From positions 62,001 through 126,000 of the forward strand of contig JBBHKE010001852.1 of NCBI GenBank assembly GCA_037447655.1: a DNA stretch of 64,000 nt, written 5' to 3'. The notes under the pieces were generated by a model. The model searched no databases and was not told where the DNA came from. It worked only from the letters and a program-made list of their open reading frames with translations. Made by a program: the position numbers and the translations under genes. Below, in pieces: positions 15,401-25,500 of the stretch (the stretch's first letter is position 1; the number at the start of each line of letters is the position of its first letter). The DNA comes from Zygnema cylindricum. Lineage: Eukaryota; Streptophyta; Zygnematophyceae; Zygnematales; Zygnemataceae.

Positions 15401-15690
15401 ATCCACAAACGGTTATTGCAAATGACCCGGCTTTGAAAGGATCACAAACCTTTGCTCCATATCTCGAAAAAATTTCCTTACCCACTCTGACTCTCCCTGA
15501 CATCCCTCCTGTTCCTAAAAAGAGTAAATCCGGTCCGAGCACTCTCGCTCTTATTTTATCAATTGTCCTCCCTCCCCTCCTTTTATTAGGGTTGACGTTA
15601 TTAGGGCTCGAGGCCAATAGGAGAAGACATCCTCCTTCTCCTGCACCATCGACAAGTTCGGGTTCATACTCTCCTGACAAAGGAATTTAG
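450..15690 (+). CDS. Giant filamin-repeat/REJ single-pass membrane protein, 5' partial
   Basis: Eleven exons join in frame: 450-5718, 6028-6200, 6636-6786, 7062-8341, 8648-9596, 10389-10976, 11615-11847, 12288-12483, 13809-13962, 14409-14515 and 15329-15690. They encode about 3150 residues ending in TAG. The first visible exon follows a polypyrimidine acceptor at 448-449, so the true start lies upstream. About 17 Ig-like filamin repeats carry the family signature of an R/K-D-x-x-G-N turn (nt 951, 1282, 1944, 2670, 3369, 4421, 4761, 7145 and 7458 are the clearest). From about 7740 the protein changes to a REJ-like region, with an ICDAVFLDASGS motif near 8150 and VPGITYQF across the exon 4/5 join. 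A Leu-rich helix (about 15540-15605) is followed by a basic RRRH stop-transfer and a short Ser/Pro tail. Asn glycosylation sequons are very frequent. These features suggest a surface or adhesion protein. Filamin repeats with one C-terminal helix recall plant GEX2, and REJ recalls polycystin-1, but the polycystin channel-like helices are absent. Function is inferred. Confidence 0.85.
9788..9915 (+). repeat. Polypurine GA/GGGA tract in intron 5 of the REJ gene
   Basis: An almost uninterrupted run of G and A, moving from GAGAGAGG to GGGGAGGGAGGG to GGTGGCGGGG, lies between exons 5 and 6 of the filamin/REJ gene. Short ORFs across it are repeat artefacts. Such tracts can form triplex or quadruplex structures; that is inference. 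Confidence 0.9.
12490..12770 (+). repeat. Degenerate tandem repeat in intron 8 of the REJ gene
   Basis: Diverged units of roughly 35 bases share the core TTCT(G/A)ACAG(A/G)ATNA and TTCTCTGAC. They begin just after the exon 8 donor. No coding exon is apparent before 13809. Confidence 0.55.
13525..13562 (+). repeat. GT microsatellite in intron 8 of the REJ gene
   Basis: A short TATAGTGTGTGTGTGT run with CT and TATG interruptions, followed by a polypyrimidine stretch to about 13640. It is non-coding, inside the intron. Confidence 0.8.
13690..13808 (+). repeat. Tandem GGACTCTGACAAAA repeat running into the exon 9 acceptor
   Basis: Copies of (G)GACTCTGACAA at about 13711, 13757, 13775 and 13798 differ by small changes. 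The last reads GGACTCTGCAG and supplies the AG that starts exon 9 at 13809. The 3' splice site is therefore built from a repeat unit. Confidence 0.7.
14040..14408 (+). repeat. Imperfect long tandem repeat in intron 9 of the REJ gene
   Basis: A module with CTCC(G/A)AGATGATCG(G)TTCCACACTATTT, then CGACCGCT and TTTCTCCCGTT, then CAAGCTGCTCA(G/A)TTTTCCAC, occurs at about 14095-14205 and 14250-14390. The last CCACACTATTTATGGTGGGAACAG provides the exon 10 acceptor. Confidence 0.65.
15087..15126. repeat. Short inverted repeat in intron 10 of the REJ gene
   Basis: AAATTCACGATA and TATCGTGAATTT face each other across a loop of about 15 bases. This predicts a stem. It could be a MITE remnant; no function is indicated. 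Confidence 0.5.
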
Positions 15691-17623
15691 AATAGATGTC
15701 TCTCTCTCCCCCCCCCTCTCTCTCTCTCTGTGTGTGTGTGTGGAGAAAAGTCTTTGAATTTTGCCTCGCCAATCTTGTTCACCAAATTGTCTCTGATTAC
15801 TTTGGGAAAGGCGCCTTGTATTTTTTTTTATGGCAAATTACAGCTTTTAGGGATCCCATGATATTTTCCGGTTGAATATTAATTGGACGCAATTACATGC
15901 GCAAAAGCATTTTTTTTTAAGCTTGTGTGAGCATCCAACGGTGTGATTGTTTTCAACCAAAATCTTTATTGCTACCAACTCAACACCGTATGCTCTTTTT
16001 TGAAGATATTGAAACGTTTTTTTACTCATTTTTTGACCAAGTTTTATTGGTTGTCCTTTGGAAAGGAGCAGGAAGTGTGTGAATTTATGATTAGGGGAAG
16101 AATTGTGTGCATTCAAGAATTACACTGTGAAGAGTGAAGAAATTATCACTTGGCGTTTATGTGTTTGTTCTTAATTGTAAACCGGTTTTGAATCACGTGG
16201 CTGGTTATGAATCGTTCAAAGAATTGGCGTAAGAAAAATACATTTAGTGTCATTAATACTGTTTTAGGTTCGAGGGGTGAAATTTAAAGGCATGGATATA
16301 CTGATTTTGATACATGGTGTAGCGTGCTCAAAGTTGATTGCTGGAATTTCACAAAAATGTGTTCAATTGTTGCCTGAAAGTTTACTGCAAATTACACTGC
16401 CTATCTCTATAAGTGGTAAACTTTTTTCGTGCACTCCAAGTACTGTTTCTCATCACAGAATTTTCCGATGTTCAATCGTGCTATCACAATAGAAAGGTGA
16501 GAGCGTTTCCTTTGGATTGCTCTCCTAAAAAAATCAATCCAACGGTTGGAGATAAAGTTAAAGACGTTTCATTGCCTTTAAATTGTCTAACACTAATGTC
16601 GACGGGCAGTGCAACTTATGGTTTATGCTGTTTTATGGGCCATGGTTGTATTTTAAGCCACACTATATGATGTTAACAACATTTAACTGGCATGACTTTA
16701 TGTAAATGCTCCGCCTCACTAAAAACTATGGGTGGCTCTATACCGAGGGTGATGTTATGTAGTTCTTAAACCACACTATCTTGTGTGAACATGAAAAGGT
16801 GTTCTTAAATTATTTGAACAGAAATAGTGACGCATCTGATGTCATCAGGCCTACATTACACCGCCATCGCTGTTAAGCATGAAATTATAATGTATATGAC
16901 TAATATTTAGTGTAGAGAGACATGGTGAGTTGTAGTCCACTCCCTTAAATAGTGTTGTTGACACGATTTTGTGATTTTTGGTTAGTTTTGAATAGGGAAT
17001 TTGAGAGTGTTCCACATATATTGTTCATCAGTTCATGTAGTGTTGATTCAAACACAATTTGCAGCACACGACTCTATGCATAGTCATTAGGATTTTGTCA
17101 ATCTTGTTTAGTGTTGACTACACCTAGGGAAAATTCAGAGATGTTTTAGAACTGGAGCATCTCATTGGGAGATCCACGAATATCTTTTGGAAAAGTCCTT
17201 GACTTCTGTCGATCTTAGCTTTTGGTATTAGAACATTATGTTTGTATATATGAAAACTGGACAATGTTGAGTTTAACCACAACGCTGGTTCTAAGTTATT
17301 GTTAACTAGAGCTTTTGGGGTTGAGCTGATATTTATGGCTTGAGAAGCCCATTGATCATAATTTGACTTAATGTTGTCTGGACTACTAACCGTTGTTTTC
17401 ATAATTCTTTGTTTCCTTTATGCGAAACAGTGTACATTCTTACTTGTTCATCGTCCGTACCAAATCGATTGCTGGAAAATGTCTAATTTGTCGTGGTCTA
17501 ACAAATGCAGAATAACATTTTTTCACATTGTCAACCGAACAAATGGTATAATTGACCAACGAGCAAACCTGACGTATGACAATGTTAAGCTTTTTTTTTT
17601 AACGAGTGAGTTTTTTTCTCCAG
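15691..17623. other. Spacer between the REJ gene and the next + strand gene
   Basis: The spacer opens with a CT/GT microsatellite (about 15697-15742) in the probable 3' UTR of the REJ gene. It then holds AT-rich DNA and, around 16190-16270 and 16880-16960, fragments resembling the dispersed MITE family (TTTAGTGTCATTAATACTGTTTTAGG type). The missing 5' exons of the 17624-21196 gene should lie here, but none could be chosen with confidence. Confidence 0.5.
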
Positions 17624-20600
17624 GTGGAGGCAGAAATAATTGAACCGGGAGGTCGAGCCTATGCTATCTCTGCGACAGAGGCGGCATTAAATAATAATGA
17701 CGAAGAGGGCCTCGACATTCACTTCACAGGTGAGCTTTCTCAATCGGCTCAATTCTTCCTTGTTTTCCTATTTTTCCTTGTTTTCCTACTTTTCCTCTTT
17801 ACTCCACCGTATTACCCATCCGCCTTCTCTCGATTCACTGCATATTAGGGACTTTTTTCTCTCGTCCAATTGAGTGGGGGATGCAGTGGAACAAAAAGTT
17901 AAAGTAAGTCTTTTCTACTAAGGAGAGAGAATCATGAAATTAAGAAATTAATACTATCATAGTCCGGTAAGACGTGATGGGAAAAAAAACAAATAACAAT
18001 GATGGGAAACAAATAACTGTATTTTCCTTATGTTCTTTCTTTGTGACATAGGTGGTGTTGGGGCAAGAGAGAGAGCATCTGGAGCTGCTGTGGATTGTGA
18101 CTCAATGGTATGTCTTTCCTTCTGATCTATGTTATGTTTTGTCACACAACAAAGTTAACGCTTAAGTTGGGAATAGTCTAAGCTACTCACATGCCTTTCA
18201 TTCCTTACCTTGACCTGGGACTCTATTTTACTTATCTTACTAATCTGGAGAAACAACAGGTTCGGCCGAATATATTTTCTGCTATACTTGTTTCAAATAA
18301 GATTTTTTTTGAAGTATCTTGAACAAAATGGCGAAGTTTTTTGTAGCTCTTCTAGACAGTACTGAAGCAAATCCGATTGCCTGAAGTACACCGTGAATCG
18401 CTATTAGCGTAATGAAATAGATAGCGTAATGAAACAATTAGCGTTATTTACGCTATTTGGGAATTTGGGGGTTTTGAGGGAAATCATTTACTCTAATTTG
18501 TTTTTTAAAGGGTTTTTATTAACTCTATTTGAGAATTTGGGTAAAAAAACGGGGTACCGCAATTAGAGACATTGACGCTAATAGCGATTCACGGGGTAGT
18601 GTTTGACAAAAAACACTAAAAACACAAAAAAAACACTAAAAAAACACTAAAAAAACACTGAAAAACACTAATTATGCTTAAAAATAGCTATGAAATCAAA
18701 ATAATTATTCTAGTGAAATGGTTTTGTTTGATGTAGTCACTCTGTACTAATACTGTCCCTCCTGTTTGACGAAACCAGACCTGGTTAACGGAGAAACGGC
18801 AACTTCATTTCCATGGAGGCGTTACCGGAAACGTGGGCAATTTTAGGCTCGCTTCTCCCGGGTTGAAAATACAAAAAAGACCGGTTCCGGGAGTTCGTCA
18901 GGAAAGGCCCAATCTCCTTTTACCTTGGAGAGGTCGAGTGGAAGTCGAGGGTCCCGCGAAAGTTTGGGCAGAATTAGCGGTTCCGACCAATAATTCTCCA
19001 GTAAAAGGAATGTATTGGTTACCTCCGGGTCAAGACCGTCCCTTCGGGGCAGAATATCGTCCCACGGTAGAGCTCCAGGAGGGAGGGAAAGGGAAGAAAG
19101 ACAGTTGGTTAGAGAAGAAACCGTCTGGACAGTCGAGGAAGGAAGTGAGGAAGATACGAGGGAGACGAAAACTTAGGTCGGAGGGAATAGAGGCAGATGG
19201 GAAACTCGGAGGAAATTTGTTGACTGGAATCTCATTGGCTATGGCTTTTGCAGCTCCCTTTCAATTGGCTAAGAAAGTGATAGGGTTACTCGGAGGTCCA
19301 CAGTTGGGAGAGGGAGGGAAGGAGAGAAAAGAACAGTGGACAGGTGCCCCAACATGGAGAACCACTAAAGGTGTTGCCATACCTCTCGGGCCTGCAGAAA
19401 GGACAGAAAACGAAGATTTATTTTTGCAGGGAAGTGGAGGGAGTGAGGAAGGAGGAGAGAGTAGTAAAGTACAAGAAGGAAATAGTACGGCTGAAGTGGA
19501 AGTTAATGCTCGAAGCGGTTTTGTTTGGGAAGTTTACGCCGGAGAAGTTCAATTTTTGGGACCTTTGGATCTCGCTTGTAAAGGCCTCGGAGCTAAGGTA
19601 CAATACTCACCATTTGACTTTTTTTTTTTTTTAAGTCCTTTTTGACTCTCTTTTTTTTTTCCTTCGAGTCTTTGAGTTGATAGAGTCACAGAGACAGAGG
19701 TAGTCTTAACAGTCCCGAAAATGTGATCGAGCTGATTTTAAAACCTTTTCTGATCTTTTTTTGATCCTTTTCTGATTCTTTTATGATTCTTTTCTGATTT
19801 GGCTGTCAGAATCGTGGTTTACTGCGAATTACTGCTTCTTTGCACTGTGAATCGCTATTAACGCTAATAATAATAATTTGGCACCGTGTTTTTTTTGCCC
19901 TCTGACCATAAATGAGCGTTATTAGCATAATTTTTTTTTCTTAACACTAATTTTTTAAAATGCTTCAAGAACAGCCACATCATTTGGAACCGAATCAGAA
20001 TCAATAAGGCGTATAAACGCCATTCTAATTATTTACTGTAATTAGCGTTCCACAGTGAGCTACGGATTGTGTAAAACTTTTAGGATTTTGTTTATACATT
20101 TCATCGACTTCGAGAAATTATAGAATTCTTTTCAAAGCAAAAAGGAGTCTGAGATTTCCGACCCTTTTAAAAAACATCTCAATCCTTCTGTACTTCGAAA
20201 ACCAAAAGTGGAGAGGTAGAAATTTCTTCCGTTTCCTGTAGGCTTAGCTCGTTCATTTCCTCCTCGTCATAATTTCTTTCTTTTTTGTGCTCGATCGGTC
20301 TGTGAACAATTACTGTGAATCTATATGGCCGTTAAGAACTATACTGCATATATAGTTCTTAAAACTATATAGAATGTGAGGCATTTTTGTGTTGTTTATT
20401 TAGGTCCAGTCTTAATTATATAGCATATATAGTTTTCAACGGTTACTGTGTATCGCTATTAGTGTAAAAGTTTTTCTCGCCACTTATTACATCTTTTTTT
20501 TAGGGGATTGTTCATCCGACGGATGCGATTGAAAGACAAGATTCTCATCTTCCGATTCGCGGTCTTCAATTGAAAATTAGAGAAGTGTGAACGGAGAAAA

Positions 20601-21196
20601 GATGATTTAAGTGGCAAAATAAACCTTTACACTAATAGCGATACACGGTGAAATGTTGTTTATTTGAGTCCAGTTGTCGTGGAAGATTTTTAATCGCGTC
20701 CCAAATTAGCATTAAGAAAAACACTTAGTATTGTTAACGTTGTTTTATGTTCAAGGGCCAAAACAAACTCCCACCAAATTAGTGTTATTAACACTAATAA
20801 GAAATTCACCGTTTAGCTCATCTCTTTTTTGTCATAATCCAACAAATTCTTTCCGTCCCTTATTTGAAATAGAAAGCTTAAGAGAATTCCACATTTTTTT
20901 CTATTTTTCCACATTTCATTTCGGTATCGAACCAATTCTCGGTGTCATTTTTTTTTTTGCAGGTGGTAGCTGGTGGTGGGAAACTACAAGTACATAAAGG
21001 TCAACTGCTTTTGAATAAAAATGTTTACGGAACTCTCGGTGGATTCCGTATGTCTTCTCCTCAACTTACATGGAAAGGTCTCAAACCTTCTCGGTCCAAA
21101 GTAAAAGGAGAAAACGGTTCTCAATTGCCTCGAGGTTTAAATTCGGGATGGCTCGTCGCCAACAAGGGATTGCGAATATGGAAGGTTCCACACTAA
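17624..21196 (+). CDS. Unrecognised beta-rich protein, LptA/OstA-like in style, 5' partial
   Basis: Four exons join with matching phases: 17624-17729, 18052-18107, 18779-19597 and 20963-21196 (TAA), giving about 404 residues. Exon 1 continues from an unseen upstream exon in phase 0. The sequence alternates short beta-strand-like segments: DIHFTGGVGARERASGAAVD, then LHFHGGVTGNVGNFRLASPG, and near the C-terminus GGKLQVHKGQLLLNKNVYG followed by GGFRMSSPQLTW. This rhythm, in which a residue set 'marks' strands and then describes a 'layer', resembles the jellyroll repeats of LptA/LptC/OstA proteins that handle lipopolysaccharide in bacteria and cyanobacteria. A charged linker (residues about 130-165) and a Gly/Ala hydrophobic segment (ISLAMAFAAPF) lie in exon 3. 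I do not recognise the family firmly. The stop lies in the first unit of a minisatellite, so an additional downstream exon from a donor at AAG/GTTCC (21182) is possible. Confidence 0.6.
18387..18598. mobile_element. MITE with TACACCGTGAATCGC ends, in an intron
   Basis: The left end TACACCGTGAATCGCTATTA and the right end TAATAGCGATTCACGGGGTA are inverted copies with one mismatch. TA flanks both ends, as for Tc1/mariner-type insertions. It lies in the intron between exons 2 and 3 of the 17624-21196 gene and has no coding capacity. Confidence 0.8.
18604..18672 (+). repeat. AAAAACACT simple repeat
   Basis: About seven units of A(4-7)CACT directly follow the MITE at 18387-18598 inside the intron. 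Confidence 0.8.
19846..20058. mobile_element. MITE, same family, in intron before last exon
   Basis: The left end CACTGTGAATCGCTATTAACGC and the right end TAATTAGCGTTCCACAGTG are diverged inverted copies. Internal sequence includes the AACAGCCACATCATTTGGAAC segment shared with the element at 22646-22874. Confidence 0.65.
20445..20650. mobile_element. MITE of the long-hairpin subtype
   Basis: The left end ACTGTGTATCGCTATTAGTG and the right end CACTAATAGCGATACACGGT are inverted. The core has the subtype's GCGATTGAAAG, AAGATTCTCA and CGGTCTTCAATTGAAAAT blocks, shared with 26701-26917 and 27161-27378. It sits in the last intron of the 17624-21196 gene. Confidence 0.75.
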
Positions 21197-21430
21197 TTGT
21201 GGTATTTTGGAGAATACAGAAAGGTTTCACACCAATTAGGGTATTCTGGAGAATATCGGAAGTTCCACACTAATTAGGGTTTTCTGGAGAATCTGGAAAG
21301 TTCCACACGAATTAGGTTATTCTTGCAAGTTCTTGTTTTTTCTCGCAGCACAGAAAATTTCACATAGTTAGGTATTTCTTGTGAATACGGAAAGTTCCTC
21401 ACCACACTAATTAGGTTATTAGTTGTTTGT
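21178..21430 (+). repeat. Minisatellite at the 3' end of the beta-rich gene
   Basis: About five units near 40-50 bases share GGAAGGTTCCACACTAATTA, a GGTATT/GGTTTT core and TGGAGAATACAG. The first unit contains the TAA stop of the last exon. Confidence 0.8.
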
Positions 21431-22134
21431 TGTTTCTTATTTGTTATTTGGTGGTCATATCGTCTATTTGTCACCTCGGTGTGGTTTGTTTCTTGAACGA
21501 TTAAGTGTCGAGTTTTTCTTTTTCGTTTCTCCTTTAGTGGCACTAAAATAGTGTTGATTTGGTAGAGTTTTAATTGATTTTATTTACTAAGTAAAGTTGT
21601 AAATAAGATTCGAATACCGAGTTGTAAAATAACACTGTGTTTTTGTAATGTGGAAGTTTTATTTTAATTTTTGTCTTTTAGCCGAAGGTTTTGACAAACA
21701 TATGTGTACAATTTCTTTTCCTTGTTTTAAGAGAGCCAATCAATAATGTTTAAAGTATTTCAAAAAAAAAAAACAAAAGAAATTGTGTGGTGTTGAGATA
21801 GTGGTAAAAAAGATCGTTAGGAAAAACTTGGTGGTTTTTTCTTTTGTGAGGTATGAATTAGTCGAAATATCATGGATTTGTGTATAAAGATCAAGTAACA
21901 ATTGTGCTATTGTAAATATTGGTTTGGGATTTTGTAATCTTCACTAAACTCAAATATCAGTGTTGGTAACACTATTTAGTTTAAGGCCCAAAATGAGCTG
22001 TGTCGCAAAACAAGATTTAGTTTTAGTCATTAACTTGTTTATTTAATTTTGACATGAGTGTTAAGTTTATAATTCATTTAATAGTGATCTGAGATGTACT
22101 AAACTAGGAATAATGTAAAACTACACCGTATATA

Positions 22135-22245
22135 ACTATTAATGTAAGGGTTTCGAGGGTTTCAAAGATTTCAACGGTTTCAAGGATTTTTAAGGGTTAA
22201 GGGTTTTAAGGATTTTAAGAGTTTTTCAGGGTTGTTAGCCCTAAA
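22135..22245 (+). repeat. GGTTTCAAGGATTT-type degenerate repeat
   Basis: Runs of GGGTTT(C/T)(A/G)A(G/A)G and GGATTTTAAGGG are repeated about ten times after a MITE-like ACACCGTATATAACTATTAATG end at about 22123. Non-coding spacer. Confidence 0.5.
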
Positions 22246-22318
22246 AACCATCGAAGTGAGACCAAAGACCATAGTCATTTGCATGCCCTCATATATTATA
22301 AGACATTCTTAGAAAAAT

Positions 22319-22500
22319 CCTTTTTAGTAATACTATTCACATCTTGTACTCATTTTAGTAATACTATTCACATCTTGTACTCATTCTAACTAATAACATT
22401 CACATCTTGTACTCATTCTAATTAATAACATTCACATCTTGTACTCATTCTAATTAATAACATTCACATATTGTACTCATTCTGACTAATATTCAAATCG
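22319..22500 (+). repeat. 32-base minisatellite downstream of CAD
   Basis: About six units of ATTCACATCTTGTACTCATT plus CTAA(C/T)TAATAAC lie immediately beyond the 3' end of the dehydrogenase gene, 39 bases from its stop codon. Confidence 0.85.
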
Positions 22501-22538
22501 TGCACGCAGTCTAAAACCGACATTCACATGGTAACGTT

Positions 22539-25500
22539 TCACGTCATAAAAAAGTCCAAGTCGATGACGAATCGGTACTTTACATCACCCTGTAAACGAC
22601 AAAAACAGAAAAGGACACATTTGACAAAAAACAAGTCTTGTTCAGATACAACACGAATCGTTATTAGGGTTAGTAACACTATTTCGGTGCCTACTTTTAA
22701 CTTGCCGGGTGACCGCAAAAAAGAGTTAATTGTGCTAACTTGTCTTTTTCTTTAATAATAAATACTTTAAGCGGTTAGAAAACAGCCACGTCATTTGGAC
22801 TGAATTAGAAGTGGTAACATCATATAAACCCCACTCTTATAATTTCTTTTAACCTAACAACGATTCACGGTGGAGTCTCTTTGAAAAGATTTTTTTTTTG
22901 TTTCGCTTCTGAAACCGAGCTCTCAAAGGGACTTCTAAAAAGAAAAAAAGGTCAAATTGAAGGGAGGGATTAATGAGATAGAAAGAAAAAAGTCAAATTC
23001 ATGGGAGGGGTTAATGAGACAGTCATACATCATATTCAAAATGTTGACATACGTGAAACGTGCCGATCGATACCCGGATTTGTGGTAATATTTAGAATTG
23101 ACACTAATAAAATAAGAACCATCGACTTGAACTGGTGGCGCAGTGGTTAGTGCATTCGCATTTAAAGAGAAAAAATTTAAGTTCAAATCATGACCGGCTC
23201 ATCATTATTATTAACGGAATCGTACCTTCGTATGTCTGTCTGTTTGACAAAAAACACCAGAAAAATCATCTTGTTACATAATTCTACTTTGAAAGTAAAC
23301 TTAACCACGCAATTCTTTTTTTTTTAAGAAGACAAAGTCTAAAGAACTGACCTTGGCAAGTCTTTCCATCGCAATATTGACATAGTCAATGCTAATTTTT
23401 TCAATGTTGGAAGTAATATTATGTTTTCCACAAAAATTTAACATCTCTTGAGTTTCTTTGATGCCTCCAATCAAACTTCCTCCGATAGCTTTCCTTCCTG
23501 TGAAAAAAAATCGTTCCATTTGATATATTTACAAACTATGTTTTTACAAATCTCTATTTTTTAGACGTTGACCATGAGGAAACACAATAGTAAGCCCAAC
23601 AAGAAAAAAAAAACACCCATAGTCCATTAAAAAATATGTCTTGTCTAAATATCAATTTATTTTAAGTTGGCTACCTCAACAAAAACAAGACGAATACAAA
23701 AACCACATAGTCCATAAATGAGGTTCTCTAGTATTTAACCATTAATAGATTTCAATTTCGTTTTCTTAACACCAACATGAATACAAAAACACACATAAAC
23801 CATAAATGAAGATTTCTAGTATATAACCATTAATAAATTTCAATTTGGTAATTTTAACACCAACAATATAAATACAAAAACACACATACACAATAAATAA
23901 AGATATTTAGCCTATAACCATTAATGGCTTTCGAGTTGGTTATCTCACCAAAAACAAGATCTGTAGCTGAAATCTTATAAGGCTCGGTAGGGATTCCCAC
24001 AATAATGTACTTTCCGTCCACTTTAAGCAAATTGAGATACTCCGAGAGACTATGATTGGCACTCACAGTGTCAATAATATAATCCAAACTGCCTGCGGCA
24101 GCCTATTCCATAACTAAGTACACAATGTCATTTTTACAATTTGCACGATACTAGACGAAGCCGCAACTAAATACACAACAGCATTTTTGCAATTTGCACA
24201 ACACAACAGAACCAAAATCATCGATAAATGCGAATGCAACTTGAATGCCTCTCTCACTCCCATTATTACCGAGACAGGCTAACACAATGTCAGTTTTTCC
24301 AATTTATACAGTACAATAGACGGAGCCAAGAATAAGTACACAAAAGCGATTTTTGCAATTTACACAACAGAGCCAAAATCATTGATTAAAGTAACCCCAA
24401 TTCCAATGTTACTCCCTCTCCCATTAGTATGGAAGGTTTGCACAATTGTCAGTTTTTGCAATTTCCACAATCCCTTTAGAACCAAAATCAACAATAGAAG
24501 CGACTGCAATTCCACTTTTCTCCCTCAACCTTTATTACCAAGACAGGTTTGAAAGACGTCAGTTCTTGTAATTTTCACAATCATACAATGGAACCAAAAC
24601 CATTAATAAACAACAACTCATTTCAAACAACAACGCAACTCTTTCTTTTCAAGTCTCAACTAAATTCTAGTGTTTCTCCCTCTCCCACAAACTTCACGAA
24701 AGGTTTAGAGAATTAGGTTTAGAACCCATCTGACCTTCATCTCCTCTTTATTCTTTGAAAACACAAACTCGTCGGATCCCAAAAGATCGACGGCTTCATG
24801 TTTCTTTCCGGGTGATGTACTCAAAACCACAACTTTTTGCCCAAAGGCCTTCCCAATTTTAACAGCCATGTGTCCCAATCCTTTGCATTCAAAAACCCAG
24901 CAAGAGATCCCCTTAGAAAATCTACGATAAGACCTATGCTACTTTGAGTTCATTTTTGCAAGGTAGTTTACGTATAAACAAGGTAGAACGAAGCAAAACC
25001 AAATGGAAAACCGAATCCGGAAGAGAAAATACGCTAATTACCATTCGTTTAAATGAAATTTAAAGTGAAACCAAAGAATACAAGGTAGTGCAAAACAGGC
25101 ACTGTAGATTTCAAAAATACGAACCTTTAAATAACTAAGTTATGATGTACATTGAAAATACAAGAGATCACAAGCCTATTTCTCTCTCCCTCTCTCTCCC
25201 TCCCTCTCCCTCTCAAACTCTTGGGAAAATTGGGTTTAATGGCTGAAAAAAACATTAACGCCGACAACAATATACGGGCATGTTACCGATTTTAAGTATT
25301 TCTCACCTCCTAATCCCAGCACTCCCAAAGACTTCCCGGGCTCATTTAGTCCATAGTATTTTATGGGACTATAGACCGTGATTCCGGCACATAAGAGAGG
25401 GGCGGCGCTATCAAGTGGAAGATTTTCAGGAATGTGAAGGACAAACCTGCAAAACAACTATCATTCAGCTTGTTAAAAAAAAAAAAAAAAAAACAAAGAA

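Noticed and set aside
23136-23200. Functional tRNA gene
   Set aside because: The boxes are present, but there is no acceptor stem or anticodon arm; recorded as SINE-like instead.
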